A DNA stretch of 55,890 nt from JAAGZL01 sp050291725 (GCA_050291725.1 JBNKKH010000030.1:1-55890); one strand, 5' to 3'; counted from the first letter of the stretch, positions 1 through 9,006 are shown. Program-made: numbers and translations. Notes: generated by a model from the sequence alone, not told the origin.

Positions 1-1
1 T

Positions 2-1372
2 TTCTATCCAGCCGTCCCTTCCAAGACGATAAAGTCAAAAGCCCCGCATGATAACAGTTACCTCGATGACATCCGCAAAGAGGATTTCTACTCAGATCGA
101 ACGCTCATTCTGTATAACCCAACCTATGGGCAAACAACTCCCGAAAAAGAACCCCAGCAAAGAAGCGACTCTTCTCAGATCGCCTTGGCGCTGAGTAAAG
201 ATGGTGAGCTATCCTTCAGTTCTGTGTTAAGCGGAGAATACACAACGGCGCTTGACTATACGTTCAACGATAAACATGCCTATATCCTGTTGGCAACACA
301 AGATCAGGTGGTAATTCAGCGACGATCAGCTGATTTCAAAGTCGGGGCAGGGCACTATATTGAGTTTGATCGCAGGCCTGGTCGGAAAACACTCGACGAT
401 ATGGAGTGTGACGAAACCGGATGCAGCATAGTCGGTAAATTCATGAAGAATCACCCGGCTTTGGTTCGCACTATTCCAGGGACAAAGACCCAGAGTCTCA
501 TAAGTGTCCGATCGATATTTCATACCAGTTCAGACCAGCATGACAGACGTCAAAGATGGCATGTACTCCGCAATGGAGAGAGCGATTTAATTGTTGGCAA
601 CGAAGAGATTCTGTTTACAAAGGGTAAGGCCATGAAAAGTGGCGATACCGTTCTCCTCGATTTTACCGAAGGCTTAACTGAAGCTGAGAACGGAGTTTTT
701 TATGCCTATGGCATCTATGAGAAGAAAGCTGCATTCGAAAAAATAACAACAGAAGGTGAAATGTTGGCCCACTATGATCTGGATTTCGGATTTGCCGATT
801 CCCGAATCTATGACATGCAGATTCTAACAAACGGCAATCTGCTGATAGTCGGTCATCTCTATCAAGAGTATAACTATTTCAGAACCTTTGCTGCGCTTTT
901 GGACGCCAATGGGAATCAGCTATGGAGTCGTATCTATAAGGATATGAAAAGCTTAAAAAGCACCTTGCTGGCATCTGATGACTCACAATTTCTTGCTATC
1001 GTAGATGATAAGCAGATTGCTAAATTCTCTCTTGATGATGGCTCGCTTATAGAGCGTCTGCATGAAGCTGAAGGCATCACTAACCTCTATCAGTCACCAA
1101 GCGGTGACATCGTTGGCGTGGGTAATGAGAATATAGATAGCGAGGCCTATATCGATTGGCAACCTGTGCTCTACTGTATCTCGAAGGACGCGCCTGATAT
1201 TCGCAAATCCCGAGTGAGCGATGCTGGTGATGATATTCGAGCGATATCAACCTGGAATGGTGGATTGGTTGCGGCTGTATCCAGGGGCAAACACAGTTCT
1301 ACACGGACAAATTTAATGTTTGCCCGAATAGATACGAATGGTTGCACCCTAAACTATGATTGGCAAGAATGA
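2..1372 (+). CDS. Partial gene, propeller-like hypothetical protein (5' end outside window)
   Basis: The reading frame is open from base 2, so the gene begins before the window; the first internal start-like codon (TTG at 185) need not be the real start. About 456 residues are visible. I do not recognise a family. The visible part has repeated short units of the type hydrophobic strand, Asp-x-Asn/Asp-Gly turn, aromatic strand (for example LLDANGNQLWSRIY and FSLDDGSLIERL), the look of beta-propeller blades. The stop codon overlaps the start of the next gene, so the two are probably co-transcribed and translationally coupled. The next protein has the same kind of repeats and a signal peptide, which suggests that this one is also exported, but its N-terminus is not visible. 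Function unknown. Confidence 0.7.
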   Translation, partial: FYPAVPSKTIKSKAPHDNSYLDDIRKEDFYSDRTLILYNPTYGQTTPEKEPQQRSDSSQIALALSKDGELSFSSVLSGEYTTALDYTFNDKHAYILLATQDQVVIQRRSADFKVGAGHYIEFDRRPGRKTLDDMECDETGCSIVGKFMKNHPALVRTIPGTKTQSLISVRSIFHTSSDQHDRRQRWHVLRNGESDLIVGNEEILFTKGKAMKSGDTVLLDFTEGLTEAENGVFYAYGIYEKKAAFEKITTEGEMLAHYDLDFGFADSRIYDMQILTNGNLLIVGHLYQEYNYFRTFAALLDANGNQLWSRIYKDMKSLKSTLLASDDSQFLAIVDDKQIAKFSLDDGSLIERLHEAEGITNLYQSPSGDIVGVGNENIDSEAYIDWQPVLYCISKDAPDIRKSRVSDAGDDIRAISTWNGGLVAAVSRGKHSSTRTNLMFARIDTNGCTLNYDWQE

Positions 1373-2907
1373 TGCGTACGACACTTTTAATACTCTTACT
1401 TGTAACGCCTTTAAGTGGTTTTGCCTGGAATGAACTACCCCAATCCCTCCGGCATAACATTGTTGTACAGCCGAATGAAAAAATGGAAAGCTATCCAACG
1501 CTTGTATTGGATAAGCTTCCTGTATCAGCTAATGCCAAATATGTGCCCGGATGGAAGTATCCGCTTCACAATATCAATAGAGTGAGTGCAATCATCAAGA
1601 GTGATGACGGTTACTACATTGCTGGCACTGCACTAAACAGTGGAGATATCAATGTTAGTTTCGACAGGGGTTTAGTTGACGATATATTCCAGGGTAAATC
1701 TAAGAAGAGCCAATCCAGTGAGGATCTGTTTGAGGTAAATATTAAGAAAGACATTCAAATCTCTCTTATCCATCTGTCGCATGATGGAAATGTTGTCTGG
1801 GCGACGACATTTGAGAATGACCTCGTGACTTCCGGTGCTATGACGCTCTTACCGGATAGCAGAATTCTGCTTGCATTAATACCGCCTGTTATCGATTTTG
1901 ATGAGAGTTTTTCATCATTTCTTTTTGTTATTTCAAAGGAAGGTGAAATAGAGCGACGTGTCGAGCTTAAAGATCAACTCGTTAACTCTCTATTTACAAC
2001 ATCCTCGGGTGAGATTCTTGCAGGTGTCGTGAAAAGGGAGATGAATGAAGAGAGAGGCGTCATGACGTTACGTCAATATGCTTCTTTCTACGATGAAAAT
2101 ATAAATAAAATAAATGAGATCACGATTGCAGGCCATCCCGGTAGAAGGCAGGCGTACGAGGTCTTAAGTATCGCTAAAGAGTATGACGATGCATATATTC
2201 TCAGTGGTGGTGATAAAATCGTAACGCTAAATAAAGAGGATCTCAACGTAACCTTGGACGAAATATTGCCAGACTACGATAAGGGTACGGAGTATTACAT
2301 CAACCAGTTCAACCGGGATAGTCAGGATAATTTAACCATTCTCGGTTTCTATGGCCGAGCTGGTAGTCCTCTAGCAGAAATGCAATACAACTATCTTCAA
2401 AGCGTTTCCAGGCCAACTGTGCCAGGACAGGAGCTGTCTCCTTCGACTAGAAAATTAGCGAAAAATCCAATGTTGAGAATGATATATGATGAGATTCTTT
2501 CGGATTTCAGGGGGCGTACTACAGAGAGAGGCGATCCATTTCACGCAGTACTAGCCAAGGATGGAAATCTGATCAACATCATAGATAAAGATCAAGGCAG
2601 CAAACAGCACGCCTATACCGGCGCTGTGAGTAAGGATGGCCTGTTCTTGATAGAGCGTATCAAGAACCGGGAACAAAAGGCATACTATCTGTTGAACTCT
2701 GATTCAAAATTGCTTCTCCGTGGTAAAAGCTTGCAACCTTTTTGCAACTTTCGCTGCAATCTGTTTGGATCGACACTTTTGAATGTGAGATGGGATAATG
2801 ACTTGCAAGGATTTGTCATGCAACAGGGGGAGTTTCAGATTGATGTGCAAGAAGACAGTGCGAGTGACATGGGGATGGATGATCAATCAGCTATTAAAGT
2901 CAATTAG
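1369..2907 (+). CDS. Exported propeller-like hypothetical protein
   Basis: A 512-residue protein starting with a clear signal peptide (MMRTTLLILLLVTPLSGFAW, cleavage likely after GFA). ATG at 1369 or 1372 both fit; both lie within or next to the stop codon of the preceding gene, so expression is coupled. The mature part has repeated units such as LSHDGNVVWATTF and ISKEGEIERRVEL, each followed by a strand like SGEILAGVV. This is typical of secreted beta-propeller proteins with Asp-x-x-Gly turns. It ends in an acidic tail. No catalytic motif is visible. It is probably a periplasmic or secreted partner of its neighbours. No family name is claimed. Confidence 0.7.
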   Translation: MMRTTLLILLLVTPLSGFAWNELPQSLRHNIVVQPNEKMESYPTLVLDKLPVSANAKYVPGWKYPLHNINRVSAIIKSDDGYYIAGTALNSGDINVSFDRGLVDDIFQGKSKKSQSSEDLFEVNIKKDIQISLIHLSHDGNVVWATTFENDLVTSGAMTLLPDSRILLALIPPVIDFDESFSSFLFVISKEGEIERRVELKDQLVNSLFTTSSGEILAGVVKREMNEERGVMTLRQYASFYDENINKINEITIAGHPGRRQAYEVLSIAKEYDDAYILSGGDKIVTLNKEDLNVTLDEILPDYDKGTEYYINQFNRDSQDNLTILGFYGRAGSPLAEMQYNYLQSVSRPTVPGQELSPSTRKLAKNPMLRMIYDEILSDFRGRTTERGDPFHAVLAKDGNLINIIDKDQGSKQHAYTGAVSKDGLFLIERIKNREQKAYYLLNSDSKLLLRGKSLQPFCNFRCNLFGSTLLNVRWDNDLQGFVMQQGEFQIDVQEDSASDMGMDDQSAIKVN

Positions 2908-2938
2908 TGCTGACAGCCATAAGTTAATAAGAATCCAT

Positions 2939-4321
2939 ATGATGCAATACAAAAAGGTATTACTGCTGTTTCTATATTTGATTTTTCTACAGCCAGGCAT
3001 CATCTTTGCGGTTCAACCATCTGAATGCCAAACACATTGCGAAGAGATATCAACTGAACGCTTGGATGCGTTGCGGCATGAATACGGAAAAGATCGATTC
3101 TATTTTTCACGTTGTGCAAATTTATTATATCTGAATGAAAATCCTACCTATAACGCTAAATATGCGAAGCTCTTATTAACAAGCATAGACTTATATAATA
3201 CTGATTCCACTTTTGATAAATTAGAGCGCTTTTTTCAAGAAAACAAAGATGTTCATGGTATTTCTCTGCTTGCTGGTCATCAGTCGGCATTTTACAAAGA
3301 TGGTCAGTGGTTTAGTGAAAGAAATATCTCAAGGTCGCTATTAGACATAGTACTTTCTACTAATGGACGACTTCTGAATCGATTAGAAGAGGTATATCAA
3401 AAATATTCAACTCAGTTAAAGCGAGTGTTGGATGACAGGTCTTACTTTCTCTTCTCTTTACTTGCGGGAAACCAAGAATTAAAGCCAAACGACTTTGCTG
3501 TTTGGGATAATCCAGTTCTTCAGCCAGTTACGGGACTGGAAAGCCATAAGGCAAGAAACTCAATTTCGCAATTATTGGATATCCTGGTTATCGCAGGCAG
3601 ATTTGACGTCATCTCATATTATCGAGATGAGCTTGTTTCTGGTTATGAAGGAAACCCTTTTAAATTTGCCTGGCTCGGGCAGGCAAAAGGTTTTAACGGA
3701 AGGATAAAACAGAACATTGATAAATTAAAAAATCTGGGTTTTGATTTCTACCACTATGCTGATAATTACAAAGATCATGAGCTATGTAATGACAATCTTA
3801 TGCTGTCTATCTATTACGAATATAAAGAGAATGTCCCATGGCCAAAAAAACCTAAAAATACGATAATGATAGATTTGGCTAGTAAGATTAAAGATTGTGA
3901 TGATGAGTGCGTAATGTTCTATTTGGAAGGCGGTATTAAATATCTAAACAGTGAAACCTTTGGTGAACTTCTCAATGCACTTCCTAAGCGTCATTACACA
4001 GATGAAGAGATCAGCCAGCTCATTTTTTATACTGCTAAATATTATAACTTTCAATTAATGAAGATTTTCTTTGATGCATTCGAAGTTCAGGCCTATACAG
4101 AATTTGAAGATCCGGAGACAGGATTTCGAGCACTAGACTTCGCAAAAAAACATAATAATCAAGATATGATCGCGTTATTAGAAGAGAATGGCTTCGGATC
4201 TACAAATCGGATGATTTTGAATCGAAGTATGTCGGGTATTGCTGACACGGCTGAAAGCGTGAAAAATACAGCCAGCGGAATTGGCTACGCGGTTCAGTTG
4301 TTGCTTTTCGGTTATCACTAA
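2939..4321 (+). CDS. Exported hypothetical protein with C-terminal ankyrin-like unit
   Basis: A 460-residue protein if started at the tandem ATGs at 2939/2942. That start gives a good signal peptide (KKVLLLFLYLIFLQPGIIFA then VQPSEC); the longer frame from 2798 overlaps the previous gene and has no signal. The body is helical and AT-rich in coding, with Cys-rich spots (CQTHCEE near the mature N-terminus, KDCDDEC in the middle). Near the C-terminus, GFRALDFAKKHNNQDMIALLEENG reads as one ankyrin-type helix pair, and helix-rich stretches before it may be degenerate copies. It lies 31 bases after the preceding gene. Its codon and base use is more AT-rich than the feo genes that follow, which hints at acquisition. 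Function unknown. Confidence 0.65.
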   Translation: MMQYKKVLLLFLYLIFLQPGIIFAVQPSECQTHCEEISTERLDALRHEYGKDRFYFSRCANLLYLNENPTYNAKYAKLLLTSIDLYNTDSTFDKLERFFQENKDVHGISLLAGHQSAFYKDGQWFSERNISRSLLDIVLSTNGRLLNRLEEVYQKYSTQLKRVLDDRSYFLFSLLAGNQELKPNDFAVWDNPVLQPVTGLESHKARNSISQLLDILVIAGRFDVISYYRDELVSGYEGNPFKFAWLGQAKGFNGRIKQNIDKLKNLGFDFYHYADNYKDHELCNDNLMLSIYYEYKENVPWPKKPKNTIMIDLASKIKDCDDECVMFYLEGGIKYLNSETFGELLNALPKRHYTDEEISQLIFYTAKYYNFQLMKIFFDAFEVQAYTEFEDPETGFRALDFAKKHNNQDMIALLEENGFGSTNRMILNRSMSGIADTAESVKNTASGIGYAVQLLLFGYH

Positions 4322-4491
4322 ATCATAGTTTCCTCAGGTGTTACTCAATCCTTTCCGAAGATAGGTTTTATCAGTCACTTTGTATTTGGTAAGAAGACTC
4401 AGTCGCGGTTTTTAAACTTTTGTGAATGCTAGGGATAGCAGTATTCCTCTGAGGTCATTGTTGTCTTTTCCCGGGCTGACTCTGTTAAAAG

Positions 4492-4589
4492 TATCCGGTA
4501 TCTATCTATTCAACCCCCTGGATTTCTGGCTAAATCCACCCTCTTCCACCGTTCCATCGCTGTAGGGTGTTTTGTGTTGATACCGGATA
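4492..4589. repeat. Inverted repeat enclosing two small hairpins, possible structured RNA or mini-element
   Basis: TATCCGGTATC at 4492-4502 is the exact reverse complement of GATACCGGATA at 4579-4589, an 11-base-pair stem. Inside are a 6-7-bp hairpin (GGATTT at 4520-4525 with AAATCC at 4532-4537) and a second pairing (ACCCT at 4538-4542 with AGGGT at 4564-4568). Together they could fold as a three-way junction. It may equally be the remains of a small inverted-repeat element. No transposase is nearby. Confidence 0.4.
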
Positions 4590-4620
4590 TTCCTTGAGGG
4601 TGTTAGTGACAGCCGTTTCT

Positions 4621-4705
4621 ACACCTCACGGATCTAGGTGTTACTACTTTTTTTGTCAACTGTTATTTGACGTTTCCTGATGTTACACCTAAGACAATTA
4701 GGTGT
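4621..4705. repeat. Two hairpins sharing ACACCT/AGGTGT arms
   Basis: The first hairpin pairs ACACCT (4621-4626) with AGGTGT (4636-4641). The second pairs ACACCTAA (4685-4692) with TTAGGTGT (4698-4705), a perfect 8-bp stem with a 5-base loop. Single copies of similar words (AGGTGTTACT near 4336, GGGTGTTAGT near 4599) occur in the same gap. They could be regulator half-sites or element ends; no function is established. Confidence 0.4.
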
Positions 4706-4844
4706 TAGGACATGATTTGTCATTTCAACAAATGAGAAAGCTTCAGGGATTTAGGAAGCTCACACTATGGATCGTGGGTGGAGCACGAGAAAACTCATAT
4801 AATTTATAGATCTACCTGTTGGATATAAGTTTCGATACAGGAAC

Positions 4845-4896
4845 AACCGGGGCAGGAACATCTACTATTCTTAGATACAGGCACTCTGCCCCGGTT
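4845..4896 (-). terminator. Large hairpin downstream of feoC
   Basis: AACCGGGGCA (4845-4854) pairs perfectly with TGCCCCGGTT (4887-4896), a 10-bp GC-rich stem around a 32-base loop with a small internal pairing (ATCTA/TAGAT). It begins 15 bases after the feoC stop, where an operon terminator is expected. There is no good U-tract on the minus strand, so it may act as an mRNA 3' stabiliser rather than as an intrinsic terminator. Confidence 0.5.
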
Positions 4897-4911
4897 ACTC
4901 TTTTGGTTATT

Positions 4912-5127
4912 TCAATCCACCCAGCGATACAGCTCCGGGGCTGCATCACCACACCTGCTACAACCTTTGCATTTAGGAACACGAAGTCGCTGAATACGCC
5001 CTTTGCGTTGCCAATGTTCCAACATACCTAGCACCGCTTCCGGCTCTGACCCAAAATGGTTGGCAATATCCGCCAAGGGCGCCTGACCACGCCGCCGCAG
5101 ATAGCCTTTGATGTCACTTACTGTCAT
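4912..5127 (-). CDS. feoC: FeoC-like winged-helix Fe-S regulator
   Basis: A 71-residue protein with the FeoC layout. A winged-helix N-terminal half (MTVSDIKGYLRRRGQAPLADIANHF, then LEHWQRKGRIQRL) is followed by a Cys cluster, C53-x2-C56-x2-C59 (KCKGCSRCG). FeoC is known as a small companion of the ferrous transporter FeoB and is thought to bind an Fe-S cluster through these cysteines and to protect or regulate FeoB. Here it is the last gene of the operon, 18 bases after feoB, so context and sequence agree. Only three Cys are visible, where enterobacterial FeoC typically has four. Confidence 0.88.
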   Translation of the reverse strand: MTVSDIKGYLRRRGQAPLADIANHFGSEPEAVLGMLEHWQRKGRIQRLRVPKCKGCSRCGDAAPELYRWVD

Positions 5128-5145
5128 AACATGCCTCCAAATAAT

Positions 5146-7485
5146 TCAACTCATTTCTGTTACCGGCTGCGCAAGCGTCTCCTCCCGGCGACCCATCTTT
5201 CTCATAGCCATCAAAGACAACAGCAGAAAGGCACCTACTATGCCGGCCCAGGTCACGGTCTGGAGAGGATGATCTGCAAAGGTGGCGAACTGGTAGAACA
5301 GCACCGCACTGCCATAACCCACCCCGGTGCTCCAGAGGGAGATAAACGCGGTCCAACGCATACCAGCCTCGCGGTAGACTGCACCCACTACCGCCACACA
5401 TGGAAAGTAGAGCAGGATCAATAACAGGTAGGCGAAGGCTGATGCGGTTCCGTCGAACAGCCGCACCATAGCGCCGAAGGTGTCCATCGTCACCTCTTGC
5501 TCCTCGGCCGCCATTTCAACGTTGCTGACATCCCCCACATCCAGACCAAATGGATCAAACAGGGTATCGCTCACGCCAGCTAGGTTAGCTGGAATTGTGG
5601 CGAAGGCATCTGTGATTCCACCCCAAAAATCGAAGGCCCCCTCTTCCTCTGCCTCCTCAGGAGCATCCGCAGCGGCCGCCTGCGAGTAGAGTGCGTCCAA
5701 AGTGCCCACCACTGCCTCTTTGGCCAGCACGCCAGTGAAGATGCCCACCGCTGCCGGCCAGTTCTCCTCCTTCACGCCTATGGGGGAAAAGATCGGTGTA
5801 ATGGAACGGCCAATGGATGAAAGCACGGAGTCCTCGCCATCCTCGTTGCCGAAGCTACCGTCGGTCCCCATGGAGTTGAGCACATTGAGCAGCAGCACCA
5901 TCGGCACGATTATCTTGCCCGCCTTAAAGATAAAACTGCGCAAGCGGCTCCAGGCATGTATGAGCACGCCGCGCACCGTTGGCAGGTGGTAGGATGGAAG
6001 TTCCATCACAAAAGGGCTCCCCTCCCCTGGCAGCAAGGTACGTTTCAGCGCTAGTCCGGTGAGTACCGCCATAGCGATGCCCACTAGATAGAGCAGAAAC
6101 ACAAGGTTCTGTCCGCCACTGGGAAAGAAGGCTGCGGCAAACAATGCATACACCGGCAGCCGCGCACCACAGGACATAAAGGGAGCCATGGCCATGGTCA
6201 TAAGCCGGTCGCGGCGCGACTCCAGAGTACGTGTGGCCATCACCGCCGGGACATTACAACCAAAACCTACTATCAGCGGTACGAAGGATTTCCCCGGCAG
6301 ACCCACACCCCGCATGAAGCGATCCATGACGAAAGCCGCACGCGCCATATAGCCTGAATCCTCCAAGAAGGAGAGAAACAGGAACAGAAAGCCGATAATG
6401 GGGATGAAGGTTGCCACCGTCTGAATGCCCCCGCCCAAACCGTTGGCCAACAATACCCTCAACCACTCGGGAGCCCAGATAGATGAGAGAAACTCCCCAA
6501 GACCGTCCACAAAAATAGTCCCGGCGAAGTTATCGAAAAAGTCGATAAAGGCCCCGCCCAAGTTGATGGTGAACATAAACATCAGATAAATCATCAACAG
6601 AAATATTGGAATGCCCAATACCCGATTTAGGACAACACGGTCGATGCGTTCGGAGAGGGTGGCAGAAATACGGTCACGCCGCCGCACTGCAACATCCGCC
6701 ACCTTGGCAATAAACCCGTACCGGGCATCGGCGGCGATGATATCCATCTCCTCATGCAGTTCATCTTCGACTGCAGCTCTCAGTGATGCGGCAATCTCTA
6801 CTAACGCCTGACCACAGCGTTTGTTAGCCGTTTCATCCTCCTCCAGGAGTTTGAGTGCGAGCCAACTGTTATTGATATTACTACCCAGCTGCTCATCTAT
6901 CTGTTCGGCGAGAGCAGCCACTGCGGTGTCCACTGAATCCGGATAAGGGATATGCACCCCAGAGATGCCAATTCCCAACACGCCAGAATAAATTTCTGTC
7001 TGTAACTCCGCAACACCTTCACCACGGGATGCCACTAACGGCAACACTGGACAACCAAGCTGCTCAGCCAACACATCCAAATCAATCTGTATGCCATTTT
7101 CGTTTAGCGCATCCATCATATTCAGCGCCACGATCATAGGCACCCGCATCTCCAGCAGTTGGGTGGTGAGGTAGAGGTTGCGCTCCAGGTTGGAGGCGTC
7201 GATGATGTTGACGATCAGATCCGCGTCGCGGGACAGCACATAGTCGTGGGCGATTTTCTCATCTAAGGAACTAGCGCCGGACACGGAGTCCAAAGAATAG
7301 ACGCCGGGCAGATCCACCACCTCTACCTCCTGCTCACCGTACCGGTAGTGGCCACTCTTGCGTTCAACGGTCACACCCGGCCAGTTACCCACCTTCTGCC
7401 GGGCACCGGTCAGGGCGTTGAACAGGCTGGTCTTGCCACTATTGGGATTTCCCACCAGACCGATCTTGATTCTGTTTGTTTGCAT
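5146..7485 (-). CDS. feoB: Ferrous iron transport protein B (GTP-dependent Fe2+ permease)
   Basis: A 779-residue protein, normal for FeoB. The start is set at the ATG at 7485, giving MQTNRIKIGLVGNPNSGKT; the 27 extra codons upstream overlap feoA. The N-terminal G domain has the P-loop GNPNSGKT (12-19), the G3 motif DLPGVYS and the G4-like NMMD, followed by the helical GDI-like domain. The membrane part holds the two Gate motifs (GFGCNVPAVMATRT and CGARLPVYALF), with conserved Cys proposed to lie on the iron path. It imports Fe2+ across the inner membrane under low-oxygen conditions. It lies 10 bases after feoA and before feoC, in a unit headed by a Fur box at 9631. Confidence 0.98.
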   Translation of the reverse strand: MQTNRIKIGLVGNPNSGKTSLFNALTGARQKVGNWPGVTVERKSGHYRYGEQEVEVVDLPGVYSLDSVSGASSLDEKIAHDYVLSRDADLIVNIIDASNLERNLYLTTQLLEMRVPMIVALNMMDALNENGIQIDLDVLAEQLGCPVLPLVASRGEGVAELQTEIYSGVLGIGISGVHIPYPDSVDTAVAALAEQIDEQLGSNINNSWLALKLLEEDETANKRCGQALVEIAASLRAAVEDELHEEMDIIAADARYGFIAKVADVAVRRRDRISATLSERIDRVVLNRVLGIPIFLLMIYLMFMFTINLGGAFIDFFDNFAGTIFVDGLGEFLSSIWAPEWLRVLLANGLGGGIQTVATFIPIIGFLFLFLSFLEDSGYMARAAFVMDRFMRGVGLPGKSFVPLIVGFGCNVPAVMATRTLESRRDRLMTMAMAPFMSCGARLPVYALFAAAFFPSGGQNLVFLLYLVGIAMAVLTGLALKRTLLPGEGSPFVMELPSYHLPTVRGVLIHAWSRLRSFIFKAGKIIVPMVLLLNVLNSMGTDGSFGNEDGEDSVLSSIGRSITPIFSPIGVKEENWPAAVGIFTGVLAKEAVVGTLDALYSQAAAADAPEEAEEEGAFDFWGGITDAFATIPANLAGVSDTLFDPFGLDVGDVSNVEMAAEEQEVTMDTFGAMVRLFDGTASAFAYLLLILLYFPCVAVVGAVYREAGMRWTAFISLWSTGVGYGSAVLFYQFATFADHPLQTVTWAGIVGAFLLLSLMAMRKMGRREETLAQPVTEMS

Positions 7486-7495
7486 CTCTGTCACC

Positions 7496-7777
7496 TCAAC
7501 TCTGCTCAACTTGCAAGGCGGAAGCCTCATCTTTGCGCAGGCTAAGACTGAAGCCACGCAACTCAATCTCTATCGGATCACCCATAGGCGCTACACGGGT
7601 TACCCGAAAATCGGTCCCTGGCGTCAGCCCCATGGACAGCAGTTTGTGCCGATAACCCTTAGCCCCCTTGGAATATCCTCTTACCCGGGCACTCTCACCC
7701 ACTCTCAATTCTCCAAGGGTACTTGCTCCTCGTTTACATACATCACAATCATTCATAGTCTGTTTCTCACTCATCAT
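7496..7777 (-). CDS. feoA: Ferrous iron transport protein A (SH3-like)
   Basis: A 93-residue protein with the FeoA fold signature: LGELRVGESARVRGYSKGAKGYRHKLLSMGLTPGTDFRVTRVAPMGDPIEIELRGFSLSLRKDEA (described here in outline; the MGLTPG and GDP-I-ELRG-SLR blocks are diagnostic). FeoA is a small cytosolic SH3-like protein needed for FeoB function. An N-terminal extension carries CDVCKRG, a CxxC seen in some FeoA proteins. Tandem ATGs at 7777/7774 are both possible starts; there is no strong Shine-Dalgarno, and the gene begins two bases after the barrel gene stops, so coupling is likely. Confidence 0.95.
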   Translation of the reverse strand: MMSEKQTMNDCDVCKRGASTLGELRVGESARVRGYSKGAKGYRHKLLSMGLTPGTDFRVTRVAPMGDPIEIELRGFSLSLRKDEASALQVEQS

Positions 7778-7779
7778 GT

Positions 7780-8880
7780 TTAGAATTCGATAGCCAGCTG
7801 TGCGGTAATGGTGTCAGAATCCCCGCCGCTGCCAGCAGTACCAGAAACCGCGTCCACGTCACCGGCGCCGTAGTCCTGATCGTGCGCCCATTCGAGACTG
7901 AGGGTCGTGTTCTCCAGCATCACTACTGAGAAGGCCGCAGAGAGACGCTTCTCAGGCAGCCCCAATCCCAGCGCCTCTTTGGTTCTCTGATAACCGATGG
8001 CAACCCTGCTTTCGTGGCCTGAGATATGGAAAGCAACCCCCGCCTCCAAATTCCAGGCAGAAGGTTTGGCTCCACTGCCGTTGAAGGCCAACTCGTTGCT
8101 AACATCAAAACTCTTGGCCGCAGAGACATACTCACCAATCAGGCTAAAACCTCCGATAGTGAACATTGCGTGGGCTGCATAGCCCGGTATGTTGCGTTGG
8201 TAATCGACACCCCCTGGCAGATTGGCCGAGACCACATCGGAGATACCGTCGGAATCACCTATGTCGTTGATGTAACCAACACCAAAATCGACACTTCTAT
8301 CTTCTCCCTCCCAGGCAAACCCCAGATCGGCACCACCGTTGTCGATTACATTGTCGCTAGCATCATCCAGGTCACCGTTAAAACCGTAGATGCCGGCATA
8401 AAACCCCTCTGTTTTAACCCCAAACAAAACCAGGGTCTCCTTGGTCTCACCCAGATCCAGGGTGAAAGGATCGGAAACCATCATGGTTTCAAAACGACCA
8501 AAGGGCACCGCCGTATGTCCGGCAGTAAAATAGAGAGGTGTCGCATCTAGATTGGCCAGAGTGATGATGGCCTCATCCACTGTCAGATCATTACTGCCGC
8601 CATCCTCCTCTTCCCACAGCAGCACTAGGTTGGCTGTGGTCCAGTCGTTAATAACCGCCTCTATACCCAGCTCAGCCGTGGCAACGTTTATATCACTGGC
8701 ATCATCCCCACTGAACCCGTCGCTGTCCGTTCCGAATGCCTCAATCTCTACCGCGCCGCTCATGGTCACGTTCTTAAACCAACTGCTGGTGTTTTCCGCC
8801 ATAGCGCTAACATGCCAACTCGCGCTCATAACAACCGCCACAGTGATAACTCGAAAAATAGATTGCTTGTTTTGCTTCAT
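7780..8880 (-). CDS. LbtU-like outer-membrane beta-barrel (putative iron/siderophore porin)
   Basis: A 366-residue protein with a signal peptide ending around AMA-ENTSS, followed by a strand-rich, Asp/Gly-rich body and a C-terminal strand ending in Phe (TITAQLAIEF), as expected for an outer-membrane barrel. The N-terminal motif W-x4-VTMSGAVEIEA, the EEDGGSNDLTVDEAIITL region and the GRFETMMVSDPFTLDLGE region are what I associate with the LbtU family, named after the TonB-independent legiobactin receptor of Legionella. A Shine-Dalgarno (GGGGAG) precedes the ATG. Its place between hemP and feoA in a Fur-box operon supports a role in getting iron or its chelates across the outer membrane. The substrate is unknown. 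Confidence 0.75.
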   Translation of the reverse strand: MKQNKQSIFRVITVAVVMSASWHVSAMAENTSSWFKNVTMSGAVEIEAFGTDSDGFSGDDASDINVATAELGIEAVINDWTTANLVLLWEEEDGGSNDLTVDEAIITLANLDATPLYFTAGHTAVPFGRFETMMVSDPFTLDLGETKETLVLFGVKTEGFYAGIYGFNGDLDDASDNVIDNGGADLGFAWEGEDRSVDFGVGYINDIGDSDGISDVVSANLPGGVDYQRNIPGYAAHAMFTIGGFSLIGEYVSAAKSFDVSNELAFNGSGAKPSAWNLEAGVAFHISGHESRVAIGYQRTKEALGLGLPEKRLSAAFSVVMLENTTLSLEWAHDQDYGAGDVDAVSGTAGSGGDSDTITAQLAIEF

Positions 8881-8977
8881 TGAAGACTCCCCAATAACTA
8901 TCCGCGCCGCCCTTAAAGGACGACAGACTTAGTAACAGAGAGCTGGCTGGCGAGTGGCTGGCTTGCCCTGGAAAACC

Positions 8978-8995
8978 GACCGATGATAATCGGTC
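8978..8995 (-). other. Hairpin between hemP and the barrel gene
   Basis: GACCGAT (8978-8984) and ATCGGTC (8989-8995) form a perfect 7-bp stem with a GATA-type tetraloop. On the minus strand it is followed by GGTTTTCC, a weak U-rich tail. It lies 11 bases after the hemP stop and about 100 bases before the barrel gene. It may attenuate transcription or mark a processing site that sets separate levels for the two halves of the operon. Confidence 0.45.
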
Positions 8996-9006
8996 AGATG
9001 TAAAAT

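Larger units (their letters stand above)
4322..4844. other. Long non-coding gap between the exported-protein genes and the feo operon
   Basis: No convincing gene is seen in this stretch. It contains the inverted repeats listed separately (4492-4589, 4621-4705) and repeated AGGTGTTA words. The two neighbouring gene units converge here, so some of the structure may serve transcription termination. Confidence 0.5.

Noticed and set aside
4819..5031. Plus-strand open frame over the feoC 3' end
   Set aside because: It runs over the large hairpin and antisense to feoC, has no Shine-Dalgarno and no family resemblance.
5702..6811. Open frames antisense to feoB
   Set aside because: They are side effects of GC-rich codon use in feoB, with low-complexity Ser/Arg-rich translations and no start signals.
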